Both the position numbers and the translations under genes were made by a program. Below the pieces are notes generated by a model, which was not told where the DNA came from, did not search any database, and saw nothing but the letters and a program-made list of their open reading frames with translations. A stretch of 64,000 nt of DNA from an uncultured Jannaschia sp. (GTDB lineage Bacteria; Pseudomonadota; Alphaproteobacteria; Rhodobacterales; Rhodobacteraceae), in NCBI RefSeq assembly GCF_947503795.1, contig NZ_CANNEZ010000003.1, positions 1 through 64,000 of the forward strand. The letters run 5' to 3'. Below are positions 28,049 to 38,021 of this stretch, piece after piece. Positions within the stretch are counted from its first letter, which is position 1. Each line of letters starts with the position of its first letter.

Positions 28049-29499
28049 TGGTGGACCAGCGCCCAGCGTTCGATGAGGTCGAATTGCAGACTGCGCGCGG
28101 TGCGTCCCCAGCTTCGGCCGCCCTGCGGCCGTTCGCGTTCGGCCACCGAGAGGCGGTTTCGCCGGTCGGTGTCGGCCACGAAGGTCGCGAAGGCCAGCGA
28201 CCGCCCCGACCGCGCGTCGAAATACCCCGCGAGGCCCGAGACGAAGTTCAGCGTGCCGGTCTTGGCCTGCACCGGTATGGTGAGGTCGCCGTCGATGGTC
28301 AGTGTCTTCATCAGCGGACGCAGCCGAGCTTCGGCCCCCGAGGCCGTCAGCGCCTTGGCCATGTCCGAGGCCGAGATCCGCGTGGTGCCGTTGAGGCCGG
28401 AATGGTCGTCGAAATCGGGGCGTCGCGCGCCGGTCCGCCCCGAGAGCCAGTTCGACATGACCGCTCCGGACGCATCGAGCGAGCGCGGCACCGTGCCCCG
28501 GCGGACGGTCGAGGTCAGACCGAGAAGCTCGGCCGTGAGATTGTTCGAGAAGCGCAGCATGGCCCGCGCCACGCGGTCGAGCGGTGCGCTCACCTCCTGC
28601 GCGAGGGTCGTGCCCTGCGGCGCGGTGCCCGTCCGCGCCGCCACACCCACGGCGATCCCGTTGGCGCGCAGCATGGTCCGCATCACGTCGCCGGCATAGA
28701 GCGCGGGGTTACGGACCGGCAGCCACCGGCTACCCGAACTGCCGAGCTGCCCGCGCGCCACGGTCCAAGCGTCGATATCGCCGCTGCGGTCGTAGGTGTA
28801 GACCGGCAGCGACCGGTCCGCGATGCGCATCCGCGAGGTCGAGACGGCGGGACGGAAGCGTTCGGTCCGCCCGTCCATCGTCGTCTCGTAGCCATTGCCG
28901 CCGCGGCGCCACTGGAAATGCACGCGATTGAAGTTGAGATTGATGCCGCCGACCGCCGGGTTGTAGCCGACATGGTCCGGCTGGGCGCGGTCGATCCGCT
29001 CGAAGGTCGGGAGCGCGCCATCATAGACCAGCAGCCGCCCCGATACCTCGCGTAGTCCGACGGATGCGACCTGCGCGGCAAGATTGTTCAGCCCGTCGCT
29101 GTCGAGCGAGGGGTCGCCGCCGCCGACGAGCACGAGATCGCCGTTGAGCCGTCCGCCCGAGATCGGGCCCGTCGCCACCAGCCTCGTCTGGAAGCGATAG
29201 TCGGCCCCCAGCGTCTCGAGCGCGTAAAGCGCCGTCACCGCCTTGAGCACCGAGGCCGGCGGCAGCGCACGGAGGGGGTTGTACGTCTCCAGTACCTCGC
29301 CCGTGCGCGCGTCCGAGACGACGAAGCCGACCTTGCCTCCGAGCCCCGCCTCCTCGACCATCCGGCTGGCCGCGGGGGCGGCGCGCGACAGCGCGTCGGC
29401 GGGCTTCAGTTCCGGCCGGGCCGAGCGTTCGGGCGCGTTCGCGCAGGCCGGCAGGGCCGCCGTCGTCAGCGCCCCGGTCAGGAAAGAACGTCGCCGCAT
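28045..29499 (-). CDS. dacB: D-alanyl-D-alanine carboxypeptidase/endopeptidase (PBP4, DacB)
   Basis: This 484-aa penicillin-binding protein of peptidase family S13 cleaves D-Ala from peptidoglycan stems and cross-links. The three active-site motifs are present: SVLK (SxxK) in PPASVLKAV, SNN (SxN) in RFSNNLTAELLG and KTG in QAKTGTLNFVSG. The N-terminus (MRRRSFLTGALTTAALPAC) looks like a Tat-type or lipoprotein signal. The start at 29499 is favoured because AAAGGA lies eight bases upstream, whereas the ATG nine bases earlier overlaps that site. It is followed by trmL with overlapping stop/start. Confidence 0.93.
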   Translation of the reverse strand: MRRRSFLTGALTTAALPACANAPERSARPELKPADALSRAAPAASRMVEEAGLGGKVGFVVSDARTGEVLETYNPLRALPPASVLKAVTALYALETLGADYRFQTRLVATGPISGGRLNGDLVLVGGGDPSLDSDGLNNLAAQVASVGLREVSGRLLVYDGALPTFERIDRAQPDHVGYNPAVGGINLNFNRVHFQWRRGGNGYETTMDGRTERFRPAVSTSRMRIADRSLPVYTYDRSGDIDAWTVARGQLGSSGSRWLPVRNPALYAGDVMRTMLRANGIAVGVAARTGTAPQGTTLAQEVSAPLDRVARAMLRFSNNLTAELLGLTSTVRRGTVPRSLDASGAVMSNWLSGRTGARRPDFDDHSGLNGTTRISASDMAKALTASGAEARLRPLMKTLTIDGDLTIPVQAKTGTLNFVSGLAGYFDARSGRSLAFATFVADTDRRNRLSVAERERPQGGRSWGRTARSLQFDLIERWALVHQ

Positions 29500-29600
29500 C
29501 AATGTCATCCTTTGTACCCGCGGCCACGATGCCCGCCCCGATAGCGGAAGGGAAGCCCGGTTTGGCTGGGCGCGACCGCCCCCGGATGCTAGCGCGGGCC

Positions 29601-30443
29601 ATGGACCGGACAACGATCGGATCGGTGGCGCTGATGTTCGTCGCCATGTCGCTCATTCCCTTGGGCGACAGCGCGGGCAAGCTCCTGACGACCGCACATG
29701 GGGCGTCGCCCTTCTTCGTGGCGTTCTCGCGCTTCGCCGTCGGCGCGGCGATGGTTGCGGTGATCCTCGGGGGGCGGGTCGAATGGGGCCTCTACCGCGA
29801 CTGGCGGGTCTGGTTCAGGGCCTTCCTCATCGCGGCCGGGATCGCCTGCATCCTCAACGCGCTCCGCACCGAGGATATCGCCACCGTCTTCGGCGCGTTC
29901 TTCGTCGGCCCGATCTTCAGCTACGTCCTCTCGGTCTGGCTTCTGGGCGAACGCGTGCGCCCGCTGCAATCGGTCCTTCTGGCCGTCGGGTTTTGCGGCG
30001 TCCTTCTGGTCGTGCGGCCCGGTTTCGGCATGACGGCCGGCCTCGGGTTCGCGGTCGCGGCGGGCCTGTTCTACGGGGCGTTCCTCACGGCGTCCAAATG
30101 GCTGGCCGAGATCGCGCCGCCCCGCCAGTTGATGCTGACCCAGACGCTTCTGGGGACGGTGATGCTGGCCCCGCTCGGCCTCGTTGAGCTGCCCGAGGCG
30201 ACGGTTGCGGTCACCGGCCTCGTCCTCGTCTCGGGGCTGGCCTCGGCCACGGGAAACCTGCTCCTCGTGCTGGCCTATCGCCGGTCTAGCGCCACGATGC
30301 TGGCGCCGTTCGTGTATTTTCAGCTCATTTCGGCCACGGCGCTGGGTTGGCTCGTCTTCGGAACTTGGCCCGATCCGCTGGCTCTTGCGGGACTTTTCAT
30401 CCTCGTGGCCGCAGGCTTCGGGACGCTGGCGCTCCGCCGCTAG
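29601..30443 (+). CDS. EamA/DMT-superfamily transporter
   Basis: This 280-aa protein has about ten membrane segments as two EamA repeats. It begins [20 protein letters not shown], has [20 protein letters not shown] (end of repeat one) and [20 protein letters not shown] (end of repeat two). It resembles the RarD/pseudopaline-type 'DMT family transporter' group of roseobacters. The substrate is unknown. It converges on nadD, and the two stop codons share the palindrome CTAG (30440-30443). Confidence 0.85.
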   Translation: MDRTTIGSVALMFVAMSLIPLGDSAGKLLTTAHGASPFFVAFSRFAVGAAMVAVILGGRVEWGLYRDWRVWFRAFLIAAGIACILNALRTEDIATVFGAFFVGPIFSYVLSVWLLGERVRPLQSVLLAVGFCGVLLVVRPGFGMTAGLGFAVAAGLFYGAFLTASKWLAEIAPPRQLMLTQTLLGTVMLAPLGLVELPEATVAVTGLVLVSGLASATGNLLLVLAYRRSSATMLAPFVYFQLISATALGWLVFGTWPDPLALAGLFILVAAGFGTLALRR

Positions 30444-31039
30444 GACCAGTCGCCACCCGCGCGGATCGCGGTCGAGGAGGCGGCGTGCATGGGCATGTTG
30501 ACGAAGGCCCAGGCCGGCGGGTCGCGATACGCGAGGCCATAGGCCGAGGCGGGCGGGACCTTGAAGCGGCGGAAGATCTGCGCGGCGGGCGAGGTCCGCG
30601 CCGAGATCCGTTCGCCCGGTCGCGCAAGCACGCCGACGGGCACGCGCCCGAGGATGCCGCGCCAATCCTCCCAGAGATGGAACTGCGCGAGGTTGTCCGC
30701 GCCCATCAGCCAGACGAAGCGCACCCCCGGATAGCGTGCCTGCAGGCGGGCAATCGTCGCGGCGGTGTGGCGCGTCCCGATATGCCGCTCGATATCGGTG
30801 ATCACGACCCGAGGATGCCGCATCAATGCACGCGCCCGCTCCATCCGCTTCGCCAGCGGCGCGGGACCACGGGTCTTGAGCGGATTGCCCGGCGAGACCA
30901 GCCACCACACCCGGTCCAGCCCGAAGCGGCGGAGCGCCTCGCGCGTGATGTGGACGTGGCCCGCATGGGCCGGATCGAAGGACCCGCCGAGCAGGCCCAC
31001 CGCCTGCCCCGGCACAGCGGGCGGAAACCCCTGGCGCAT
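30440..31039 (-). CDS. nadD: Nicotinate-nucleotide adenylyltransferase
   Basis: This 199-aa enzyme adenylates nicotinate mononucleotide in NAD synthesis. It shows [16 protein letters not shown] with the HxGH nucleotide-binding motif (HAGH), [26 protein letters not shown] and a C-terminal SSTAIR ((I)SSTxIR motif). Length is typical. The gene is divergent from the YIP1 gene with a 92-bp gap. Confidence 0.95.
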   Translation of the reverse strand: MRQGFPPAVPGQAVGLLGGSFDPAHAGHVHITREALRRFGLDRVWWLVSPGNPLKTRGPAPLAKRMERARALMRHPRVVITDIERHIGTRHTAATIARLQARYPGVRFVWLMGADNLAQFHLWEDWRGILGRVPVGVLARPGERISARTSPAAQIFRRFKVPPASAYGLAYRDPPAWAFVNMPMHAASSTAIRAGGDWS

Positions 31040-31131
31040 GCGCCACGCTTCCCGCGGGCGGGGCGCGGACGCAAGCCGTGATTGTGCCGAGGCGCGCCGC
31101 CGCGCTCGCCTGCGGGGCGGAGGTGTCCGCC

Positions 31132-31839
31132 ATGTCCGACCTCGTCAAGACGATCCTGACGGCCCTCAGGAACTACATCCCGGCGCTCCTCGCGGTGATC
31201 TCTGATCCTCGCCGCACGATCCCCGATCGGGTCGGATCGGGCGACGACGCGCTCGATGCGGCGCTCGCCTTCTTCGGCATCACGCTGGCGCTGTCGCTCC
31301 TTCTTCAACTGCCGCTCCTCGGTCCGGCCGACGATCCGGTCGCCGTCTTCGGAAGTCTTCCTGTCGTCCGGATGCTGATGTTCGCGATCTTCACTGCCTG
31401 CGTCGTCCTCGCGTTCCGGGCGGTCGGGGGACGCGGCGGGTTCATTCCCACGCTCTGCATCTCGCTTTACGTCAACGCGCCCGCCTACCTGGTGCAGGTC
31501 ACCACCGCGTTGATGTCGCGCGGCCTCGTCGCGCGGTCCGGGGCCATCGACCTTGCGGATCTGCAGGATGCCGACACGCGGCCCGCCGCCTCGGCCGCGC
31601 TCGCCGCCGCCGACCCGACGACCGCGACGCTCCTCGTGGCCACCGGCGTCCTCGGGATCGGCATCGTCGTGGCGTGGTTCCTCTATTGCTGGCCGATCTA
31701 CCGCGCCCAGCACCGCGTATCGCGGGCCCGGAGCGGTGTCGCCTATGCCGTCGCCTTCGCGGCCTACCTTGCGTCGCTTTGGCTGGGTGCCAACCTGATG
31801 CGCGGCCTGCATGGCGACGCGCTGCCCGCGATCGTCTGA
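31132..31839 (+). CDS. YIP1-family inner-membrane protein
   Basis: This 235-aa protein has about five hydrophobic segments and an N-terminal cytoplasmic region. [11 protein letters not shown]-like TM segments are followed by [19 protein letters not shown] and [18 protein letters not shown], which match the YIP1 domain seen in many roseobacter proteins. Its function is not established. The start was chosen at MSDLVKTIL, and GGAGGTG lies before it. It is directly followed by ettA after 74 bp. Confidence 0.7.
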   Translation: MSDLVKTILTALRNYIPALLAVISDPRRTIPDRVGSGDDALDAALAFFGITLALSLLLQLPLLGPADDPVAVFGSLPVVRMLMFAIFTACVVLAFRAVGGRGGFIPTLCISLYVNAPAYLVQVTTALMSRGLVARSGAIDLADLQDADTRPAASAALAAADPTTATLLVATGVLGIGIVVAWFLYCWPIYRAQHRVSRARSGVAYAVAFAAYLASLWLGANLMRGLHGDALPAIV

Positions 31840-31913
31840 CGCCGCCCCCGTCCGGATTGAACCCCGCCGCGTCCCGACATATGCGGGACCGGACCCTGCG
31901 ACGGAGCGAGACG

Positions 31914-33569
31914 ATGGCAGCCAATCAATACGTCTATCACATGGACGGGGTGTCCAAGACCTATGGCGGCGGCAAGAAGGTGTTCGAGAACATCCGCCTG
32001 TCCTTCCTGCCCGGCGTCAAGATCGGCGTCGTCGGCGTCAACGGCACCGGCAAGTCTACCCTGATGAAGATCATGGCCGGGCAGGATCCCGATTACACCG
32101 GAGAGGCCTGGGCCGCCGAAGGCGCCCGCGTCGGCTATCTGCCGCAGGAGCCCGCGCTCGACGAGGCGCTGACCGTCCGCGAGAACGTCATGCTGGGCGT
32201 GGCCGAGAAGAAGGCCGTGCTCGATCGCTACAACGATCTCGCGATGAACTACTCGGACGAGACCGCCGAGGAGATGGCCAAGCTCCAGGACGAGATCGAC
32301 AGCGCCAATCTCTGGGATCTCGACAGCCAGATCGACGTCGCGATGGAGGCCCTGCGGTGCCCGCCGGACGACGCGATGCCCGCGAACCTCTCGGGCGGCG
32401 AGCGGCGGCGCGTGGCGCTCTGCAAGCTCCTCTTGGAAGCGCCCGACATGCTCCTGCTGGATGAGCCGACCAACCACCTCGACGCCGAGACGATCGCCTG
32501 GCTCCAGCGGCACCTGATCGACTACAAGGGCACCTGCCTGATCGTCACCCACGACCGGTATTTTCTCGACGATATCACGGGCTGGATCCTCGAGCTCGAT
32601 CGCGGACGTGGCATCCCCTACGAGGGCAACTACTCGGCCTGGCTCGAACAGAAGGCCAAGCGGCTGGAGCGCGAGGCCAAGGAGGACAAGTCCCGCCAGA
32701 AGACGCTGGAGCGCGAGCTGGAATGGATCCGCGCCGGGGCCAAGGCGCGGCAGGCCAAGTCCAAGGCCCGGATCAACGCCTACGAGGAGATGGCCGGCCA
32801 GTCCGAGCGCGAACGCGTCGGCCGCGCCCAGATCGTGATCCCGAACGGGCCGCGGCTCGGCTCGAAGGTGATCGAGGTCAACAACCTATCGAAGGCCTAT
32901 GGCGACCGTCTCCTGATCGACGACCTGTCCTTTGCCCTGCCCCCCGGCGGCATCGTCGGCGTGATCGGTCCGAACGGCGCGGGCAAGTCGACGCTCTTCC
33001 GGATGCTGACCGGGCAGGAACAGCCCGACAGCGGCACGGTCGAATACGGCGATACCGTCAAGCTGAGCTATGTCGACCAGTCGCGCGACGATCTCGAACC
33101 CGGCCAGACCGTGTGGGAGGCGATCTCGGGCGGGGCCGAACTTATCAAGCTCGGCGATGCGGAGGTGAATTCCCGCGCCTATTGCGGATCGTTCAACTTC
33201 AAGGGCGGCGACCAGCAGAAGAAGGTCGGCCTCCTCTCGGGCGGCGAGCGCAACCGCGTCCACATGGCCCGGCTCCTGAAGGAGGGCGGCAACGTCCTGC
33301 TGCTGGACGAGCCGACCAACGATCTCGACGTCGAGACGCTCCGCGCGCTCGAGGACGCGATCGCCGATTTCGCGGGCTGCGCGGTGGTGATTTCGCACGA
33401 CCGCTTCTTCCTCGACCGCCTCTGCACCCATATCCTCGCCTTCGAGGGCGGCAGCCATGTCGAGTGGTTCGAAGGCAATTTCGAAGCCTACGAAGAAGAC
33501 AAGGCGCGTCGCCTCGGTCCCGATGCGCTGGAACCGACGCGGGTGAAATACAAGAAATTCACGCGCTGA
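31914..33569 (+). CDS. ettA: Energy-dependent translational throttle protein (ABC-F ATPase)
   Basis: This 551-aa ABC-F protein has two ATPase cores. Walker A sites are GVNGTGKST (about residue 44) and GPNGAGKST (about 353). Signatures are NLSGGERRR and LLSGGERNR, and Walker B stretches are [14 protein letters not shown] and [14 protein letters not shown]. The linker [20 protein letters not shown]-like segment and the ETTA-type arm sequence in domain I support EttA rather than Uup. It binds the E-site and gates the 70S ribosome by ADP:ATP ratio. Its 3' end overlaps the convergent flagellar hypothetical gene by 11 bp. Confidence 0.95.
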   Translation: MAANQYVYHMDGVSKTYGGGKKVFENIRLSFLPGVKIGVVGVNGTGKSTLMKIMAGQDPDYTGEAWAAEGARVGYLPQEPALDEALTVRENVMLGVAEKKAVLDRYNDLAMNYSDETAEEMAKLQDEIDSANLWDLDSQIDVAMEALRCPPDDAMPANLSGGERRRVALCKLLLEAPDMLLLDEPTNHLDAETIAWLQRHLIDYKGTCLIVTHDRYFLDDITGWILELDRGRGIPYEGNYSAWLEQKAKRLEREAKEDKSRQKTLERELEWIRAGAKARQAKSKARINAYEEMAGQSERERVGRAQIVIPNGPRLGSKVIEVNNLSKAYGDRLLIDDLSFALPPGGIVGVIGPNGAGKSTLFRMLTGQEQPDSGTVEYGDTVKLSYVDQSRDDLEPGQTVWEAISGGAELIKLGDAEVNSRAYCGSFNFKGGDQQKKVGLLSGGERNRVHMARLLKEGGNVLLLDEPTNDLDVETLRALEDAIADFAGCAVVISHDRFFLDRLCTHILAFEGGSHVEWFEGNFEAYEEDKARRLGPDALEPTRVKYKKFTR

Positions 33570-34191
33570 CGGTATCGGCTCCCTGCGCCTCGATCTGGCG
33601 CAGGGCACGGTGCACGGCACGGACGCGACCACCGGACAACTGGCGAAGCTTCGCCGCCTGCTCGAGCGGCGGGCGCCCTGCCATCGCCGAGGCGACGACG
33701 GCCGGGTGCTCGCGCGCGAAGCCCGACGGATCCGTGGTCGTCTCGATCAGGCGCCGCACGTCGCGCCGCCCCAGGATGGGCGAAGGCATCGACGGATCGG
33801 CCGCCGCGCGATTCGCGATCGGCATCGGCGCCGATAGGGTCAACCGCGGTCTCGCCGCGGGTCGGTGATCGACCCGAGGCTCGGGGCTGAGCGTGAGCGG
33901 CGGGATGTTCTGGAACAGGCGCGTTCGGGCCGGTGAGGCCCCTGTGCGATCTGCTCCCGGCTTCGCCGAAATCCGCAGGCGAGCGCCGGGGCCCGGGGCC
34001 ACGACCGGGTGCCGGTTGGCCCTCGCCCCCTCGACCGACGCGACGAGGGCACGCGCGAAGTCGCGCAGATGGGCCGGGGGCCGCGCCGTCCGGTCGGGCG
34101 ATTCGAGCATTGCCAGCAACGCGCGGGCCTTGTCGGCATCGGTCGTCTCGGCGGGCGACGGGCCCGCGGTCTTCGGGTTCGGATCGGACAT
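33559..34191 (-). CDS. Hypothetical protein, last gene of the fliF operon
   Basis: This 210-aa protein has no recognised domain. It is Ala/Pro/Arg-rich with a low-complexity central part ([20 protein letters not shown]). C-terminal helices follow ([20 protein letters not shown] and [20 protein letters not shown]). It starts 8 bp downstream of fliP in the same operon, suggesting a flagellar assembly or export role peculiar to this group. The C-terminus overlaps ettA by 11 bp. It is not homologous to any flagellar gene I can name. Confidence 0.5.
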   Translation of the reverse strand: MSDPNPKTAGPSPAETTDADKARALLAMLESPDRTARPPAHLRDFARALVASVEGARANRHPVVAPGPGARLRISAKPGADRTGASPARTRLFQNIPPLTLSPEPRVDHRPAARPRLTLSAPMPIANRAAADPSMPSPILGRRDVRRLIETTTDPSGFAREHPAVVASAMAGRPPLEQAAKLRQLSGGRVRAVHRALRQIEAQGADTVSA

Positions 34192-34199
34192 GGGACCTC

Positions 34200-34913
34200 C
34201 TAGAGATAACTGCGGACAAGCGCGCCGGACACAAGGGTCCAGCCGTCGACCACCACGAAGAACGCGAGCTTGAAGGGCAGCGAGACGATTGCCGGGGGCA
34301 CCATCATCATGCCCATCGACATCAGGACGGCGGCTGCGACCATGTCGATGATCAGAAACGGCATGAACACGAGAAAGCCGATCTGAAAGGCCCGGCTCAC
34401 CTCTGACAACAGAAAGCTCGGGATGAGGATGGCGAGCGTCTCGGGGTCGCTCTCGGGGCGCAGCCCGGCGAGATGCGCCAACGTGTCGGGGTCGACGCGG
34501 GCCAGCATGAAGGCGCGGAACGGCGCGATCGCCTCGGTGAATGCGACCCCCGGCTCCATCTCGCCGCGCGAAAGCGGGCCGATGCCCGCCTCCCATGCGG
34601 CGGTCGCGACCGGCTCCATCACGAAATAGGTCAGGAACATCGCCAAGCTGACGATCAGCATGTTCGGCGGCGATGCCTGGAGGCCCATCGCCTGCCGCAT
34701 GATCGACAGGACGGTGACGATGAACGGAAAGCAGGTAACCGTGATCGCAATCCCCGGCGCGAGGCTCAGCACGGTCAGAAGGGCGATCAATTGGATCGAG
34801 CGCAGCGTCAGGCTATCGTCGCCCAGCGACAGCGCGACGTCCTGCGCGGCGACCGGGCCGCCGATGGCGACGGCACCGGACAGGACCAGTGCCAGCCCGA
34901 GGGCGCGGCTCAT
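34200..34913 (-). CDS. fliP: Flagellar type III export gate protein FliP
   Basis: This 237-aa integral membrane protein has a cleaved-type N-terminal signal (RALGLALVLSGAVAIGGPVA). Family signatures are VTCFPFIVTVLSIMRQAMGL, the AMFLTYFVMEPV loop and, near the end, FMPFLIIDMVAAAVLMSMGM. It forms the export gate core with FliQ and FliR inside the MS ring. It overlaps fliN by four bases. Confidence 0.96.
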   Translation of the reverse strand: MSRALGLALVLSGAVAIGGPVAAQDVALSLGDDSLTLRSIQLIALLTVLSLAPGIAITVTCFPFIVTVLSIMRQAMGLQASPPNMLIVSLAMFLTYFVMEPVATAAWEAGIGPLSRGEMEPGVAFTEAIAPFRAFMLARVDPDTLAHLAGLRPESDPETLAILIPSFLLSEVSRAFQIGFLVFMPFLIIDMVAAAVLMSMGMMMVPPAIVSLPFKLAFFVVVDGWTLVSGALVRSYL

Positions 34914-35185
34914 CCGGGTTCATCCGTCCGCGCCACCTCGGTCAGGCGCACGGCCAGCCGACCCGCGTGGTCGCCCTCCATCTCCTGCAGCTCGCCCCGG
35001 CCGATCAGACGATCGCCCGCGAAGAGTTCCACGGGGTCGCCGATGCCGCGGTCGAGCGTGAGGACAGCGTCGCGTTCCAACGACAACAGCTCCGTCACGG
35101 TCGGATGCGCCCGGCCCACAGAGATGGTGATCTCGACGGGGACGCGACCCAGCGCCGATGGGTTGTCGGGGGATGCGTCAGCCAT
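34910..35185 (-). CDS. fliN: Flagellar motor switch protein FliN
   Basis: This 91-aa protein is a SpoA-domain switch component. VPVEITISVGRAHPTVTELL is followed by LDRGIGDPVELFAGDRLIGR and EMEGDHAGRLAVRLTEV. It is short, as in alphaproteobacteria lacking the long N-terminus. The start MADASPD has AAAGGAGG ten bases upstream. FliN forms the cytoplasmic C-ring base with FliM and FliG, neither of which is in the window. Confidence 0.9.
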   Translation of the reverse strand: MADASPDNPSALGRVPVEITISVGRAHPTVTELLSLERDAVLTLDRGIGDPVELFAGDRLIGRGELQEMEGDHAGRLAVRLTEVARTDEPG

Positions 35186-35786
35186 GGTTGGCCTCCTTTG
35201 GCGTTGTATCGGTCGGGGGGTTCGCGCATCCGGGCAGGAGCCCGTGGAGGAACGTGTCGAGCGCGGCATCGAGATCGGAGAGAACCGCTTCGAGATCGAC
35301 TTGTCGTTCCTGCCCCTCCCATCGGATCATGGCCTGCGAAAGGGCCAGCGCGGGCTCCGGCCGGATGGTCACGCGATCGGCGAGCTCGGCCTGGTCGATC
35401 AGCCGGGTCAGCGGCGGCTCCTCCTCCGGGGCCACCAGGAGGACCGGCCGCGCGTCGCCATCCGCCATCACCTCCGTCAGCTCCTGCATGAGGATCGGCA
35501 GGAATGCGGATTGCGCGGCCCGCGGCAGGAACGTGTCGAAGATGTCCCGCAGCGCCGGCTCGAGCATCGCCACGAGGCCGTCGACCGCAGCCGCACGGCT
35601 CTCTGTCAGGCGGGCCAGCGTTTCCTGCAGCCGGGCCCCGAGAAGGCCATTCTCCTCGTCGAGACGGGCGACCGCATCGTCCCACCCGGCGGCGTAGCCT
35701 TCGTCGAACGGACCAGGCGCCGCTTCGGCCAAGGGCGAGCTCTGGACCATCGCGCTGCCGAAATCCTCGAGCGCGAACGCGGTCAT
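35178..35786 (-). CDS. fliH: Flagellar assembly protein FliH
   Basis: This 202-aa protein has the FliH layout. A variable N-terminus is followed by the GYAAGWDDAVARLDEEN helix, a long helical region (ETLARLTESRAAAVDGLVAM), and a C-terminal domain with RVTIRPEPALALSQAMIRW and a DAALDTFLHG end. FliH controls the FliI ATPase and docks it to the export gate. It overlaps fliF and fliN by four and eight bases. Confidence 0.8.
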   Translation of the reverse strand: MTAFALEDFGSAMVQSSPLAEAAPGPFDEGYAAGWDDAVARLDEENGLLGARLQETLARLTESRAAAVDGLVAMLEPALRDIFDTFLPRAAQSAFLPILMQELTEVMADGDARPVLLVAPEEEPPLTRLIDQAELADRVTIRPEPALALSQAMIRWEGQERQVDLEAVLSDLDAALDTFLHGLLPGCANPPTDTTPKEANHG

Positions 35787-37414
35787 TTCGCCTCCTCCGG
35801 GCTTTCGTCCATCCAGCCGCGCAGAACCTCGAGTGTCTCGTCGCGGCGCTCGGTGATGAGGGTGCGAAGGCGGTCGACCGGATCATCCGCCTCGCCATCC
35901 TCCGTCTCCGCCGGCAGAAGCGTCCCTTCCGTCGACATGGCCGCGTCGGACGGCGCAGGAGGCGCGAGCGGCGCGGGGCTCGGGGCGCCGATCTCCTCGG
36001 GCGCGATAGCCGTGACGCCGTCGTCGGATGCGGCGGCCGGCAGGGCGGGGTTGGCAGGCGGCGGCGCAAGCGCGCGCGTCATCAGGGGGCGCACCACGAA
36101 TGCGAGCACCCCGAGACTGACCAGCGCAAGCAGCGCGGCAATCGAGATCCGCCTGACATCACCCCCACTCAACCAGGGCAGCGACAATCCGGGGGCAGCC
36201 TCGGGCATGGCCGCGATGTCGAATTCCATGCTGCGGACGGTCACGACATCGCCGCGATCCGCGCGAAACCCGACGGCCGACTGCACGAGATCGCGAATGA
36301 CGTCCAGTTCGGCCTCGCTGCGTTCGGACCACCCGGCTGCACCGTCCGCGTTCGTCTCCCGCATCCCATCGACCATGACCGCGACGGTGACCCGCTCGAT
36401 CGCGCCCGGTGCACGCTCGATCTGACGCTCGGTCGCGGAGAAGTCGTAATTCACCCGCTCGCGCGTTTCGGCGTTCGAGCTTTCGGACTGCCCTTCCTCT
36501 TCCGCGGCATCACCGTCGGGCAGGTTGCTTGCGACGGTGACGCCGGCCCCGGCGGCGCCGCGGTCGCTGGCGCTGCGCTCCTCGGTATCCGTGCTGATGA
36601 CCACGCGGCTCTCGGGATCGAGCACACGCTCGGTGATCAATTCGCGATCTTGGGTCGTCTCGATCGCCAGCTCGACAACGAAGCGACCGGGTCCGACACG
36701 GGCGGCCAGCAGGTTCTCGACCGCTGCCCGCATCTCGATCGCGCGGGTCTCGCGCCGCTCGGCCTCGGGGTCGATCGCGCCACCGCCGACGACACGCCCG
36801 CTGGCCGCATCGATCACCGTCACATCCTCGGCCGCGAGGTTCCGGACCGCGCCCGACACGAGGGACTGGACGGCGTGCGCCAAGGACGCATCGACCGTTC
36901 CCGATACCATCTGGAGCGTCACGGAGGCCGTGGCGCTGCGGTCGCGCGCGAACGGAGAACTGTCGGCCGTCGCGAGGTGGACGCGGGCCGAACGAACGCC
37001 CGGAGACGCGAGGATCGTGCGCGTCAGCTCGCCCTCGCGGGCCCGCCAATAGGCCGCGTCGAACATCTGAGACGTCGTGCCGAAGCCCGTCAGCCCGTCG
37101 AGCAGTTCGTAGCCGCTCCCGTCCATGCGCGGCAGGCCGTCGCCCGCCAGCTGCATGCGGAGCCCGTCGCGCATCCTGTCCTCGACGAAGATCGAGGACC
37201 CCCGCACCTCGTAGGGCGCGCCCCTCGCCTCGAGGCCGGCGATCACCTCGGACGCCGCGGCCGGTTCGAGCCCGGCATATAACAGCTCCATTCCGGGCGC
37301 CGTCGCGAGTCGGGTCAGAACGAATACCATCGCGAAGGTCAGAACCGTCGCACCGGCCAGGATCGCGAGCCGTCGCTTGTCCTGTCGACCCCATAGGGCG
37401 GTCATGTTGTCCAA
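35783..37414 (-). CDS. fliF: Flagellar MS-ring protein FliF
   Basis: This 543-aa protein forms the inner-membrane ring. TM1 is LAILAGATVLTFAMVFVLT near residue 15. The YscJ/FliF domain follows (LLYAGLEPAAASEVIAGLEA, MDGSGYELLDGLTGFGTTSQ) with ARVHLATADSSPFARDRSAT. A periplasmic region rich in Ser/Glu comes next, then TM2 (ISIAALLALVSLGVLAFVV) and a cytoplasmic acidic C-terminus. Translation probably starts at TTG, because GAGAGG lies seven bases before it, whereas the ATG three codons later has the site too far away. It faces fliL across a 122-bp promoter region. Confidence 0.93.
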   Translation of the reverse strand: MDNMTALWGRQDKRRLAILAGATVLTFAMVFVLTRLATAPGMELLYAGLEPAAASEVIAGLEARGAPYEVRGSSIFVEDRMRDGLRMQLAGDGLPRMDGSGYELLDGLTGFGTTSQMFDAAYWRAREGELTRTILASPGVRSARVHLATADSSPFARDRSATASVTLQMVSGTVDASLAHAVQSLVSGAVRNLAAEDVTVIDAASGRVVGGGAIDPEAERRETRAIEMRAAVENLLAARVGPGRFVVELAIETTQDRELITERVLDPESRVVISTDTEERSASDRGAAGAGVTVASNLPDGDAAEEEGQSESSNAETRERVNYDFSATERQIERAPGAIERVTVAVMVDGMRETNADGAAGWSERSEAELDVIRDLVQSAVGFRADRGDVVTVRSMEFDIAAMPEAAPGLSLPWLSGGDVRRISIAALLALVSLGVLAFVVRPLMTRALAPPPANPALPAAASDDGVTAIAPEEIGAPSPAPLAPPAPSDAAMSTEGTLLPAETEDGEADDPVDRLRTLITERRDETLEVLRGWMDESPEEAK

Positions 37415-37477
37415 GGCGTATCCTCTCGCAGGCGACCACCCGTTCTGGGGATCGAGGGCGAGGATTCCGCAATTCCT

Positions 37478-37492
37478 TTAACATTCGGTTAG
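37478..37492. promoter_or_regulatory. CtrA-like site between fliF and fliL
   Basis: TTAACATTCGGTTAG matches TTAA-N7-TTAA at seven of eight positions. It lies in the 122-bp divergent gap, 44 bases before the fliL ATG and 63 before the fliF start, so it could serve either operon. CtrA directly controls early flagellar genes in alphaproteobacteria. Confidence 0.55.
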
Positions 37493-37536
37493 CTCCCGAG
37501 GGCTAGGACGGAAGGTGAACGATCGAGGAGCAGGTC

Positions 37537-38019
37537 ATGGCAGACGACGCGGATAACGGGGCGAAATCGGCCTCCAGGGGCGGGGCTCTCAAGTGGATTG
37601 CCGTGCTGGTGCTGGGGCTCGGGCTGGGCGCGGGCGGCTTCTATGTCATGTTCACCGGCGCCGCCGATGACGTCCTTGCGTGGAAGGGCGAGTCGGATAC
37701 CGGATCGGTTGCGTCATCCAGTCTGACCTTCCTCGAACTCGAGCCGATCATCGTGTCGATCGGCGGTCCCGGTTCGATCCGGAACCTCCGCTTCCGCGCC
37801 TCGCTACAGATCGCTCCCGATGCCGATTCGCTGGCCCGCTCGCTTCAGCCACGGATGATGGATATCGCGACGACCTATCTGCGCGCCGTTCCGATGGACA
37901 TGCTCGAGGAACCGACCTCCCTGATCCGCATCCGCGCGCAACTGCTCCGCCGGTTCCAGATGCTGACCGGCCCGGACGCGGTTGAGGATCTTCTCGTTTC
38001 CGAATTCGTGATGACCTGA
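37537..38019 (+). CDS. fliL: Flagellar basal body protein FliL (copy 1)
   Basis: This 160-aa protein has an N-terminal TM (WIAVLVLGLGLGAGGFYVMF), a short linker, and a periplasmic stomatin-like domain (LELEPIIVSIGGPGSIRNLR, RMMDIATTYLRAVPMDMLEE). FliL binds the stator and stabilises it at the MS ring. It is the first gene of the rightward fliL-flhB operon, with GAGGAG before the start. A diverged second FliL is at 45936-46391. Confidence 0.85.
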   Translation: MADDADNGAKSASRGGALKWIAVLVLGLGLGAGGFYVMFTGAADDVLAWKGESDTGSVASSSLTFLELEPIIVSIGGPGSIRNLRFRASLQIAPDADSLARSLQPRMMDIATTYLRAVPMDMLEEPTSLIRIRAQLLRRFQMLTGPDAVEDLLVSEFVMT

Positions 38020-38021
38020 CC

